36,484 nt of DNA from Acidobacteriota bacterium (GTDB lineage Bacteria; Acidobacteriota; Terriglobia; Acidiferrales; UBA7541): contig QHYJ01000209.1 in the NCBI GenBank assembly GCA_003223255.1, positions 1 through 36,484 of the forward strand, given 5' to 3'. The position numbers and the translations under genes were made by a program. Shown here piece after piece: positions 9,562 to 17,102 of this stretch; the stretch's first letter is position 1; the number at the start of each line of letters is the position of its first letter. Below the pieces are notes generated by a model. That model did not search any database, was not told the DNA's origin, and saw only the letters and a program-made list of their open reading frames with translations.

Positions 9562-9585
9562 GGCACAGCCCCTCCCGGCTGTGCC
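9562..9585. terminator. Hairpin between convergent genes
   Basis: GGCACAGCC (9562-9570) and GGCTGTGCC (9577-9585) form a perfect 9-bp stem with a 6-base loop. It lies between the ends of the convergent oxidoreductase and stress-protein genes. No U-run follows on the plus side, so termination efficiency is uncertain. Confidence 0.55.
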
Positions 9586-9630
9586 ATAAGGGATGGATGA
9601 TTTCTAACCCGCTGCTTTTTTTCGCTTACC

Positions 9631-10531
9631 CTACGACCGCACTGTCAGCACCGGGCAATGCGCCTTCGAGACAACTTTATAGGCCGTGGTTCCCGGGACA
9701 TGCCCCGCCAGTCCCTGCGCGCCTTCGCTCCCATAACGATCAAGTCCGTCTGGATTTCATTGGCGTAGCGCAAAATTCCCCCAGCCGGATCGCCCGCGGC
9801 CAGCCGAAACTCCGTCCTGCACCAGGACTCCGCGCCGCACGGCACCAGGTCTTCGAACCGGTTCTTGACCGATTCTCGCTTGAGCGTCAGTCCGTCGTCC
9901 GAATAGTCGTCGAGGTGATGAACAACATGGAGCAGGGTGACCGTTGCATTGTGTTCCCGCCCGAGACAAAAAACATACGCCGCTTCCCGCTCGCAGCTAG
10001 GGCCAAAATCCGTGGCGAACAGAATGTGTTTGAAGACCACACTCGGACGAACGTGGCCTTCCGCTCCCGGCCTCACGGTGAGCACCGGCTGCGGGCACTG
10101 CCGGAAAACTTGTTCGGCGCCGGAACCAATCACCCCCTTCTGAAATGCGCCGATGCCGTGCGTGCCGACGACCACCAAGTCAATGCTTTGGTTCCGGATC
10201 ACCTTTTCAATGGCAGGCCAAAGACCGACTTCTTCGACCAAGATATCGTACGGCACATCATCCAGCTTGCCGGCGAGGAGCATTTCCTGGATCTTGTTTT
10301 GCGCCGTGCGCCGCTGCGTCTCCACCAATCCGACGGTCACTTCCGGGGCGGCTAACGGATAGGCGTCCCCGGAAATCACGTGCGTAAGAAAGATATGCGA
10401 ATCGTAACGCTTCGCCGGAGAAAGGGCGTATTCGAGAGCGCGTGAGAAATGGGCGAGAAATCCGTCGCCACCAGGATGTTCGCCAGCGGAATCTTCCTTT
10501 CGGCAAAAGCCTGCTTGGGCGCGGTGCCCAT
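9631..10531 (-). pseudogene. Universal stress protein (tandem UspA domains), two frameshifts
   Basis: The gene starts at ATG 10531 with GGGAGG five bases upstream, giving MGTAPKQAFAERKIPLANILVATDFSPISHAL. That is the canonical opening strand of a UspA domain. The frame then shifts near 10440 and continues LEYALSPAKRYDSHIFLTHVISG through domain 1 (VVVGTHGIGAFQKGVIGSGAEQVFRQCPQPVLTV, the ATP-binding G-x2-G-x9-G[S/T] type) and domain 2 (HILFATDFGPSCEREAAYVF). A second shift near 9695 restores LAGHVPGTTAYKVVSKAHCPVLTVRS and the stop at 9631-9633. All parts are recognisable, so the damage is recent, or the shifts are sequence errors. Tandem Usp proteins act in cytoplasmic stress response. It is convergent with the oxidoreductase gene. 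Confidence 0.8.
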
Positions 10532-10557
10532 ACGCACCTCCCGCGGGACCACAGGTG

Positions 10558-10606
10558 GCGGTAGATGCCAGTGCGTCTGGGGGACCAGTCACGTAGCATC
10601 TACCGC
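10558..10606. repeat. 11-bp perfect inverted repeat upstream of the stress-protein gene
   Basis: GCGGTAGATGC (10558-10568) and GCATCTACCGC (10596-10606) are perfect inverted copies 27 bases apart. They lie just upstream of the ATG at 10531. They could be an operator pair or a leader hairpin; no matching protein is known here. Confidence 0.55.
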
Positions 10607-11086
10607 CCGGGTCATGGGAACGTGGAGAGGGGCCCCATACGCCACACCTACGCCGAAGGCCCTAACCTGTCTGTGACAGCAATCACCTGGCCCGGTGACC
10701 TCAGGTTTTGCTCCGCTGGGCATCTTCCATGAGATGCTCCCACGCGACTTATCCCTTGTGTTTTCAGCTCTTACAAAAACTGCCGGGGTGGACCTGGTTT
10801 CTTCCCAAATTGGACTTTCGCACTCCCTACGCAAAAGGAACTGCCATGAATCCCGAAACCCCTATTCCCAGCTCTACCTTTGCTCCATTGCCAGCAGCGC
10901 TCGGCTTCCGGACGACCCTTTGCCGCCGGCCCGCTTCCGACCGCAGCCCGGCCTTGCTACATGCACGCCGCGCAATTGCAGAAAACGTCAAAGGATGCCT
11001 TGCCCCTATGTAGAGGTGCTAGTCTGAAGGCCGCCACGAAAGATTCGTCCTTGCGTCCAATCGAAAGGAGCATTGGGGAGGCGGCC
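10607..11086. other. Intergenic region, possible tiny ORF
   Basis: No recognisable gene was found. A 55-codon frame from ATG 10846 to the TAG ending at 11013 has AAGGAA a few bases upstream. It encodes a proline/arginine-rich peptide with no recognisable domain, so it is not called as a gene. The right end supplies the ribosome-binding site GGGGAGG of the next gene. Confidence 0.4.
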
Positions 11087-12667
11087 ATGGAGCTGTTGAA
11101 GATCGGGTGCGTGGCAGTTGCGTTGGCGCTGGGAACAGGCGGTGCTGCAGCACAAGTCGCGACGTCGCAGTACGACAATCTGCGCACGGGCGCAACCCTG
11201 AGCGAGAAGACCTTAACGTTGCAAAACGTGGACACGCAACATTTCGGGAAGCTCGGCGCATTCCAGGTGGATGGAGCGGTCTACGCGCAACCGCTGTTCC
11301 TTCCCGGGGTGGAAATTCCGGGCAAAGGCAAGCACGACGTGCTCTTTGTGGCGACAGAGCATGACAGCGTGTACGCGTTCGATGCCGAACGGCCAAACGA
11401 TCCGCCGCTCTGGCGGGTGAGTTTGCTGGATAAGATGCGCGGCGAAGAAACCGTTCCCGCGCGTGACGTGCAATGTCCGTTCATCCAGCCCGAAGTCGGC
11501 ATCACTTCCACGCCTGTAATTGACCTGCAATCGGGCACGCTGTACGTGCTGGCGCGCACCATGATCGGCCATCTCTTCAAGGACAACGAATATTTTCAAT
11601 CCTTGCATGCGTTGGCAATCACCACGGGCGCGGAGAAATTGGGCGGGCCCAAGCTCATTACGGCTTCCGTGCCAGGCCGCGGCGCGGGGACCGCCAACGG
11701 GCAGGTACCGTTCGATCCGCTGAAAGAAAATCCGCGCGCGGCGCTGCTGCTTGCGAACAACGTTGTGTATCTCACGTGGGGTTCGTCGTGCGACGTGGAT
11801 CCCTACCACGGCTGGGTGATGGCCTACGATCCACAATCGCTGGCGCAGAAAGCGGCGCTGAACGTCACGCCAGACGGCAGCGAAGGCGGGATCTGGGCAA
11901 GCGACACAGGCCTGGGCGCCGACGCGAGCGGCAATGTCTACCTGGCAACGGGGAATGGGACTTTCAATGCCGCGTCGGGAGGCCGCGATTACGGCGACTC
12001 GCTGCTGAAGCTCGCGTTGGAAAACTCCTCTCTTGTGGTGCGGGATTACTTCACGCCCTTCAATCAAGCGCAACTGAGCGATGCGGACGCCGATTTGGGC
12101 TCCAGCGGGCCGCTGCTGCTGCCTGATCAACCTGGGCCGCACCGCCACCTGCTTCTGCAGCCGACCAAGGGCGGGATGATTTATGGGATTGACCGCGACC
12201 AAATGGGACAATTTCAGGCGCAAGGCGACGCGGTCATCCAGCGAATTCACATGCCTGGCGGCGGATACGGCGCAATGGCCTATTGGAATGGCCACGTCTT
12301 CTTTGCGTGCAGTGACGATTCCCTGCGCGATTACGCCGTCGAGAATGGACGGCTCACACTGAAAACACACTCGAGCATCAAATTCGAGAACCCCGGCGCC
12401 ACGCCCTCAATTTCGGCGGACGGAAACAAGAACGCCATCGTGTGGGCCATTGCCACCAAAACCTGGAATGGTGCAAACCGGCCGGCGGTGCTCTATGCGT
12501 TCGATGCAAATAATGTCGAGCAGCCCATCTATACTTCGGAGCAGAATAGCCAGCGAGACCGAGCAGCAATGGCCACACGGTTTGTGATCCCTCTCGTCGT
12601 GAATGGGCGCGTGTATTTCGGCGCGCGAGGCGAAGTGGAAGTGTACGGACTTCTGAAACAGAGGTGA
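11087..12667 (+). CDS. Secreted PQQ-type beta-propeller repeat protein
   Basis: This is a protein of 527 residues from ATG 11087 (GGGGAGG five bases upstream; MELLKIGCVAVALALGTGGAAAQ signal peptide). The open frame runs up to 10880, but that extension is arginine/proline-rich and lacks a start signal. Blades of the quinoprotein/WD-like propeller show as VLFVATEHDSVYAFDAE, GTLYVLARTM, NVVYLTWGSSCD...GWVMAYDPQSL, GNVYLATGNGTFN and AVLYAFDANN. The metal and PQQ ligand set of true quinoprotein dehydrogenases is not evident, so a non-enzymatic or cofactor-free propeller is equally likely. The next gene begins 7 bases after its stop, so the two are probably co-transcribed and act together in the periplasm. 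Confidence 0.82.
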   Translation: MELLKIGCVAVALALGTGGAAAQVATSQYDNLRTGATLSEKTLTLQNVDTQHFGKLGAFQVDGAVYAQPLFLPGVEIPGKGKHDVLFVATEHDSVYAFDAERPNDPPLWRVSLLDKMRGEETVPARDVQCPFIQPEVGITSTPVIDLQSGTLYVLARTMIGHLFKDNEYFQSLHALAITTGAEKLGGPKLITASVPGRGAGTANGQVPFDPLKENPRAALLLANNVVYLTWGSSCDVDPYHGWVMAYDPQSLAQKAALNVTPDGSEGGIWASDTGLGADASGNVYLATGNGTFNAASGGRDYGDSLLKLALENSSLVVRDYFTPFNQAQLSDADADLGSSGPLLLPDQPGPHRHLLLQPTKGGMIYGIDRDQMGQFQAQGDAVIQRIHMPGGGYGAMAYWNGHVFFACSDDSLRDYAVENGRLTLKTHSSIKFENPGATPSISADGNKNAIVWAIATKTWNGANRPAVLYAFDANNVEQPIYTSEQNSQRDRAAMATRFVIPLVVNGRVYFGARGEVEVYGLLKQR

Positions 12668-12674
12668 GAGCCGC

Positions 12675-13613
12675 ATGAAGACTTTTCGAAAAGGCAGAGA
12701 GCTGGGTGCCGTGGCGCTAGTTTCCTTCCTGCTTGCTTGCGCATTCGCCTGCGCAAGCCGGGCGCAGGAGACTCTCAGAGGCGAAAGCGGGGATGTGAAA
12801 GTCACCGAGGTCACGCCCAACGTGTTGGTATTTGCCACCAGGACGGGCAACGTGGTGGCTTCCGCTGGACCAGACGGCGCGTTGTTGATCGGGACGCCCT
12901 CGGCAGACAGCACCGAGCGTATCAGCAGCGAACTGGCGAAGCGCACCCCATCGCCGGTCCGCTACGTCGTGATTGCGCCGGAGGACCCTGCGCAGTCGGA
13001 AGGCGATGCGGGATGGCGCCAGCGCGGCGCGTTCGTGGTCATGCAGGAAAAGGCCCTGGAACGCCTCGGAGGACACGTCATGGGAGCCCCGAAACCGCTG
13101 TCCGAGCAGTTCGTTAAGCTGGGAGTCGACCGCGCGCGAATTTCCTTCTCGGAAGTGATGAGCTTCGACCTGAACGGAGAGGCGGTCCACATGGTGAAGC
13201 AAAAGCCCGGTTACAGCGACGCGGACGCGCTGGTGCATTTTCACGTGGCCAAGTTGCTGTATTGGGGCGAAGTCTTTCCCGGAGACGGCTATCCAGCAAT
13301 TGATACCGCACACGGCGGCAACCTGGACGGGCTTGTGAAAATGTTGGATGGCTGGACCAATGCCGGATTCCATGTGGTGCCGGCGCGCGGCGAAGTGACC
13401 AACGGCACGGGCTTGAAGGCCTTCTGCGACATGGTTGTGGCGGTTCGCGACCGCGTGAAACATTTGATCGAGGCCGGGCGAACGGAAAGCGACGTGATTG
13501 GCGAACACCCCACCGCCGACTTCGACGCGAAATGGGGACACGGGCGGGTGCCGCCGGACACGTTTGTACAGGAAATTTACAGGGAGCTGAAGGCAGACAA
13601 AGGAAGCTGGTGA
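12675..13613 (+). CDS. Secreted metallo-beta-lactamase-fold protein lacking metal ligands
   Basis: The protein has 312 residues and a signal peptide ending near ASRAQ (about residue 31). Fold order matches the secreted MBL family: VTEVTPNVLVFATRTGNVVASAGPDGALLIGT (first sheet), RYVVIAPEDPAQSEGDAGW (position of THWHGDHTGGN), GYSDADALVHFHVAKLLYWGEVF, GGNLDGLVKMLDGW and VVPARGEVT (position of PGHGPV). The C-terminus also fits (VAVRDRVKHLIEAGRTESDVIGEHPTADFDAKWG...PDTFVQEIYREL). Every expected zinc ligand is replaced: the HxHxDH positions are P102, D104, A106 and Q107, then Tyr180, Glu199 and Arg238. It is therefore probably a binding or scaffold protein, not a hydrolase. It is encoded directly after the beta-propeller gene. 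Confidence 0.8.
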   Translation: MKTFRKGRELGAVALVSFLLACAFACASRAQETLRGESGDVKVTEVTPNVLVFATRTGNVVASAGPDGALLIGTPSADSTERISSELAKRTPSPVRYVVIAPEDPAQSEGDAGWRQRGAFVVMQEKALERLGGHVMGAPKPLSEQFVKLGVDRARISFSEVMSFDLNGEAVHMVKQKPGYSDADALVHFHVAKLLYWGEVFPGDGYPAIDTAHGGNLDGLVKMLDGWTNAGFHVVPARGEVTNGTGLKAFCDMVVAVRDRVKHLIEAGRTESDVIGEHPTADFDAKWGHGRVPPDTFVQEIYRELKADKGSW

Positions 13614-13992
13614 ACGCGGATATTCGAAGTGTGGGGCAAGTGCAGTACCAGCAAGGCCGCCAACTCACGCGTCTTGCGGCCAAAAAGACTGAAGGCGCAA
13701 CGGCCTTGCGACCGCTGCGCCCTCTTTCAATTGTGCCGCAAAGTTTTTTACGCTTCCCGGCTCAACCTGTGCGAGAGATTAGCCCTGTCGCTTTTTCTTG
13801 GCAAGAGGAATCTGAAAATTCAACTGTGGAAAGCTGTGCACGCCTTGTGCAAAATTCCCAACCCGAAAGATGGGAATTGGAAAATCGAAACGGATGGGAC
13901 GTTTCCGAAGGCGGCCCGGCTGTGCGACTTGGCATTTTTTCAAGAAGCCTACACAGAGGACACAGAGGTAAGATACAGGTACGAGGCGAGTA
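13614..13992. other. Intergenic region with ACACAGAGG-type motif
   Basis: No supported gene lies in this stretch. Near 13950-13972 it contains a doubled CACAGAGG motif (ACACAGAGGACACAGAGG). A similar CCCAGAGAACGCAGAGG string occurs near 15099-15116. The open frames here have no recognisable protein content. Confidence 0.4.
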
Positions 13993-14292
13993 ATGTTGCC
14001 CTATATCGAACGGGTTGTCAAAAAATACAAAAAGACGCTGAATGTTTCCAAGCTCTATACCACGGCGGAGGCCGCCCGGTTGGCGGGCATCTCGCGGCAA
14101 ACGCTGCAGGTGTGGATTGTATCGGGAAAAATCAAGCCGCCGGAGGTACAGCGTCCGTCGCGGCTGCGCTTGTGGACCAGCCAAGACGTTGCCCAGCTCA
14201 AGCAAGTGAAGCGCAAGCGATTCCGCCGCAAGCCAGGAAGAAAGCCCAAGGAGGAAGAGGGCGCGGGCGGGGCAGTCAACGCCAGTACTTGA
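13993..14292 (+). CDS. Small MerR/excisionase-like helix-turn-helix protein
   Basis: This is a 99-residue protein from ATG 13993 with GAGG upstream (about six bases). Residues 20-75 read LYTTAEAARLAGISRQTLQVWIVSGKIKPPEVQRPSRLRLWTSQDVAQL. This is the winged-helix pattern of MerR and excisionase DNA-binding domains (TxxEAAxxxGISxxTLxxWxxxGxIxPP...LWxxxDVxxL). A very basic tail (KRKRFRRKPGRKPKEEE) follows, with an AT-hook-like RKPGRKP. There is no effector domain. It stands alone between the propeller/MBL pair and the dehydrogenase cluster on the other strand. It could regulate either side or be a remnant of a mobile element. The target is unknown. Confidence 0.75.
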   Translation: MLPYIERVVKKYKKTLNVSKLYTTAEAARLAGISRQTLQVWIVSGKIKPPEVQRPSRLRLWTSQDVAQLKQVKRKRFRRKPGRKPKEEEGAGGAVNAST

Positions 14293-14465
14293 CGCGCGGC
14301 CAGATGGTTTGCAGGTTCCACTTCAAGCCGCGGCAAAGCAGGATTGGTCGCGTTTCGTAGGAATATGCGTAAGGAATGTTCAGAGTTGCGGCCACTTCGA
14401 CCGAGGCAAACACACTCCCCCGTGGGAATTCACACGCAGCCATCGCCGCGCAGTGGATCACAAGA

Positions 14466-15062
14466 TCATTCCGGAAGCGGCGGGCACCCGGCAAATTCGC
14501 GCTGGGAGCTGTTGCCGATGTAGCCGAGGTCGGCGATGCCGATTTTGCTGGTGTAGTAGCCGTCGCAAGTCATGTTGCGAAGAAACGCGAAGAAAGAAAC
14601 GCCCTGGCTGAGCGAGGGATCCTGCCTCGCGTTTTTGCCGAAGGCAATGAGGTCGAGAATTTCCTTTTTCTGTTCTGGAGTACACTCTAGAAAAACCTTG
14701 CCGCAATGATCCGTGGAGTAATTGTCGAGCCAAAAAATTCCGCCGCCAAGCCTCAATTGATACTTTTCGTTTTCGCTGGTGAGGAGATCGATGAATTCGG
14801 GAGCGCCGGCCTCGACCGCGCCGCCGCACTTTTCGTCCTTGGGAATGATCATGTCGCACAGTGCGACGAGCGTGGCGTATTGCGCGGCGGAAAAATATTT
14901 TGGAGTGTATTTCCCTGCAGGAGAGGCTGCTTTTTCTTTGCGCACCATTTGGTGGATGTATTCGGCGGCTTCTGCAGGAATGACCTGGAGTACGGAGCCA
15001 GCGGCGGCGCCCACAGCGAGCGTGCGGAGAATGTCGCGACGAGAGATGGATTCGTTAGGCAT
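14466..15062 (-). CDS. Tat-exported small subunit of GMC dehydrogenase (gluconate 2-dehydrogenase subunit 3 family), copy B
   Basis: This protein has 198 residues from ATG 15062; a GTG at 15071 is possible but has no better ribosome-binding site. SISRRDILRTLAVGAAAGSVLQVIPAEA is a twin-arginine signal. The mature part matches Gluconate_2-dh3: YFSAAQYATLVALCDMIIPKDEKCGGAVEAGAPEFIDLLTSEN, then a helical middle and the C-terminal NMTCDGYYTSKIGIADLGYIGN. In characterised FAD-dependent sugar dehydrogenases this subunit carries the Tat signal and drags the folded flavoprotein across the membrane. Its partner is most likely the GMC gene ending at 15206, which lies 143 bases upstream in the same direction. 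It shows little close similarity to copy A beyond the family motifs, so it is not a recent duplicate. Confidence 0.85.
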   Translation of the reverse strand: MPNESISRRDILRTLAVGAAAGSVLQVIPAEAAEYIHQMVRKEKAASPAGKYTPKYFSAAQYATLVALCDMIIPKDEKCGGAVEAGAPEFIDLLTSENEKYQLRLGGGIFWLDNYSTDHCGKVFLECTPEQKKEILDLIAFGKNARQDPSLSQGVSFFAFLRNMTCDGYYTSKIGIADLGYIGNSSQREFAGCPPLPE

Positions 15063-15127
15063 GGGATTCACCGGAAAGAAAAAGATTTAACACCGCGGCC
15101 CCAGAGAACGCAGAGGAAGAAAGGCAA

Positions 15128-15165
15128 AAGAAGATCCCGCGATTCGCTCGGGATGACAAGACAGC
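15128..15165 (-). repeat. Interspersed repeat unit, short version
   Basis: On the minus strand the unit reads TTGTCATCCCGAGCGAATCG then CGGGATCTTC. It has the same terminal words (GTCATYCCGAGC ... GGATCT) as the unit at 8028-8113, but almost no interior. It sits between the GMC gene and its small subunit, so the operon must read through it. Confidence 0.5.
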
Positions 15166-15205
15166 CCGACGGACAGAAGGGAGAAGCGCTGGCGAGAAAC
15201 GCATG

Positions 15206-16909
15206 TTAGAGGTTGCCCTTTCTGGCTTCGTCGAGGAGGTATTCCGAGGCGCGCCACCCCAGCGCCATGATGGTGAGGGTGGGATTTTTGTCGGGATTGG
15301 TGACCAGCGGAGCGCCATCGGTGACGAAAAGATTTTTCACCTCGTGCGCCTGGCAAAAACCGTTGAGCACGGAAGTCTTGGGATCGGCGCCCATGCGGGC
15401 GGTGCCGACTTCGTGGATGATTTTTCCGCCGGGCTCGATGCCAAAGGGGAGATTGCCATGGATGGAAGTTTTGGTCTTGTATTCGCCGCCCGCAGTTTCC
15501 ACAATGGCTTTGAACGTTTCCTGCATATCCTTGGCCTGAAGCAATTCATAGTCGGACCACTTGAAGTGGAAGCGAAGGACGGGAATGCCCCACTCGTCCA
15601 CCACCTCGGGATCAATTTCGCAATAGGTATCGGGATTGGGAATCATTTCTCCACGACCGGCGAAGCCGATGTGGCAACCGTAAATTTTGCGAGCGCGCTG
15701 TTTTAGAGAAACTCCGTAGCCTTCTTCTTCCCGATTCATGGCGTTGAACATGCCGACGCCGGGCATTTCGCGGCCGCCGCCGAATTCGATGTGATAGCCG
15801 CGGGGAAAATCATTTTTGCGGTCGAATTTCCACCAGGGCATGTACATATGCATGCCGCCGACGCCGTCATGATTGTGCGGAGGCATTTTCTCGAGTTGCG
15901 GGAAATAACCGTAGCCGCCGCTGCCGACTGAGTCGGTCAAATATTTGCCCACCGCGCCGGAAGAGTTGGCAAGGCCGGTGGGAAACTGCGTGGACTTGGA
16001 ATTAAGCAGTAACCGGGCGGATTCGCAGGCGCTGGCGGCCACCACGATGGCGCGAGCGTTGATGCGTTTTTCGGAGCGCGTAGCTTTATCGATGTAAGAG
16101 ACGGCGGTGGCTTGGCCATCTTTGTCGACGAGGATTTCGCGAGCCATGGCGCCGGTGATGAGAGTGAGCTTCCCAGTTTTTAGCGCCGGCGGAATGAGAA
16201 CCTGGCTGGAGCTGAAGTTGGAAGCCGTGACGCAGCCGCGGCCACACTGACCGCAGTAGTGGCAAGGGAGGCGGCTATTCACGGATTTTGTGAGGATGGC
16301 GAGACGCGATGGAATGCAAATAATGCCGAGCTTGTCGCAGGCTTTCTTGACGATCAATTCGGTGCAGCGAGGCTTCGGTGGAGGAAGGAAGACGCCGTCG
16401 GGCGCGCTGGGCACGTTTTCTTTGGTGCCGAAAACGCCGATGTAGGATTCCACTTTGTCGTAGTAGGGCGCAAGATCCTCGTACGTGATGGGCCAATCGT
16501 CTCCGAGACCGTCGCGCGTTTTGGACTTGAAATCAATGGGAGCGAAACGCAGGGCGATGCGGCCCCAATGATTGGTGCGGCCGCCAACAATGCGCGAGCG
16601 AAACCATTGGAAATCCGAGCCGGGAGCCGAAGTGTAAGGCTCGCCTTCAATGTGCCAGGCGCCGTTGGGCGCGAGGAATTCGCTGAAGTTTTCGCGGGCG
16701 TGGCCACCGACACCCGCGCCGCGATGAGGCAAATCGTACGGCCACATGAACATTTTGAAGTCTTTTTCGGGGTGAACTTCCGGCCCGGCTTCGAGCATGA
16801 CGCAATTGAGGCCGCCTTCGGTGAGGACCTTCGCGGCCATGCCTCCGCCTGCGCCGGAGCCGATGATGCAGACGTCGTATTGTTTGGGAGAACGGATTAC
16901 CTGGGACAT
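15206..16909 (-). CDS. GMC-family FAD-dependent sugar dehydrogenase, large subunit, copy B
   Basis: This flavoprotein of 567 residues has the FAD-binding Rossmann motif GSGAGGG at 17-23 (YDVCIIGSGAGGGMAAKVL), followed by the ribose-contacting Glu of VMLEAG. SRIVGGRTNHWGRIALRF is the FAD-covering GMC segment. The catalytic pair is His499 (HEVGTARMG) and Asn542 (NPDKNPTLT). Residues 216-226 (CHYCGQCGRGC) hold four Cys in CxxCxxCxxxC spacing. This recalls the iron-sulfur cluster segment of the bacterial FAD glucose dehydrogenase large subunit. It has no signal peptide and probably hitch-hikes on the Tat signal of the next gene's product. The length is normal for sugar and glycoside dehydrogenases of this type. 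No cytochrome c subunit is encoded in the window. Confidence 0.9.
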   Translation of the reverse strand: MSQVIRSPKQYDVCIIGSGAGGGMAAKVLTEGGLNCVMLEAGPEVHPEKDFKMFMWPYDLPHRGAGVGGHARENFSEFLAPNGAWHIEGEPYTSAPGSDFQWFRSRIVGGRTNHWGRIALRFAPIDFKSKTRDGLGDDWPITYEDLAPYYDKVESYIGVFGTKENVPSAPDGVFLPPPKPRCTELIVKKACDKLGIICIPSRLAILTKSVNSRLPCHYCGQCGRGCVTASNFSSSQVLIPPALKTGKLTLITGAMAREILVDKDGQATAVSYIDKATRSEKRINARAIVVAASACESARLLLNSKSTQFPTGLANSSGAVGKYLTDSVGSGGYGYFPQLEKMPPHNHDGVGGMHMYMPWWKFDRKNDFPRGYHIEFGGGREMPGVGMFNAMNREEEGYGVSLKQRARKIYGCHIGFAGRGEMIPNPDTYCEIDPEVVDEWGIPVLRFHFKWSDYELLQAKDMQETFKAIVETAGGEYKTKTSIHGNLPFGIEPGGKIIHEVGTARMGADPKTSVLNGFCQAHEVKNLFVTDGAPLVTNPDKNPTLTIMALGWRASEYLLDEARKGNL

Positions 16910-17019
16910 TTTTGAGTTCTCAGTCTTAGATTTTAAGTTCTCAGTCGGAAAAAGAATCTTTGATTGCTCAACGCGCTTTTTTCAGAGCCATTTTAGACCT
17001 GAATTCTGAAGATGAAGAG

Positions 17020-17075
17020 AGATTTCTCCCTGCGGGGCGGCAAAAGGCCGCCGTCCCTCCGGTCGAAAATGACAG
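17020..17075 (-). repeat. Interspersed repeat unit of the TCATTTTCGACCGGAGGGACG...GAGAAATCTC type
   Basis: On the minus strand the unit begins TGTCATTTTCGACCGGAGGG and ends GCAGGGAGAAATCTCTC. Its centre is a GC-rich hairpin (GGCGGC/GCCGCC, 17036-17052, 5-base loop). It occupies the 193-base gap between the two GMC genes. It may act as an intra-operon attenuator. Confidence 0.55.
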
Positions 17076-17102
17076 ATTGGGCCGTGGTCATCATGGTTGT
17101 GG

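Noticed and set aside
10846-11013. Small ORF with AAGGAA upstream
   Set aside because: The proline/arginine-rich translation has no recognisable fold; one weak start signal is not enough.
11087-12667. True PQQ-dependent dehydrogenase
   Set aside because: The Trp-motif blades and calcium/PQQ ligands typical of quinoprotein alcohol dehydrogenases were not evident, so only the propeller fold is claimed.
13629-13992. Long frame in the gap before the MerR-like gene
   Set aside because: No start signal, erratic composition and no domain; it runs into the MerR-like gene in another frame.
14276-14494. Minus-strand 72-codon frame ending LKWNLQTIWPRVKYWR
   Set aside because: The end looks protein-like, but I could not match it to a family and it overlaps the small-subunit gene; left unassigned.
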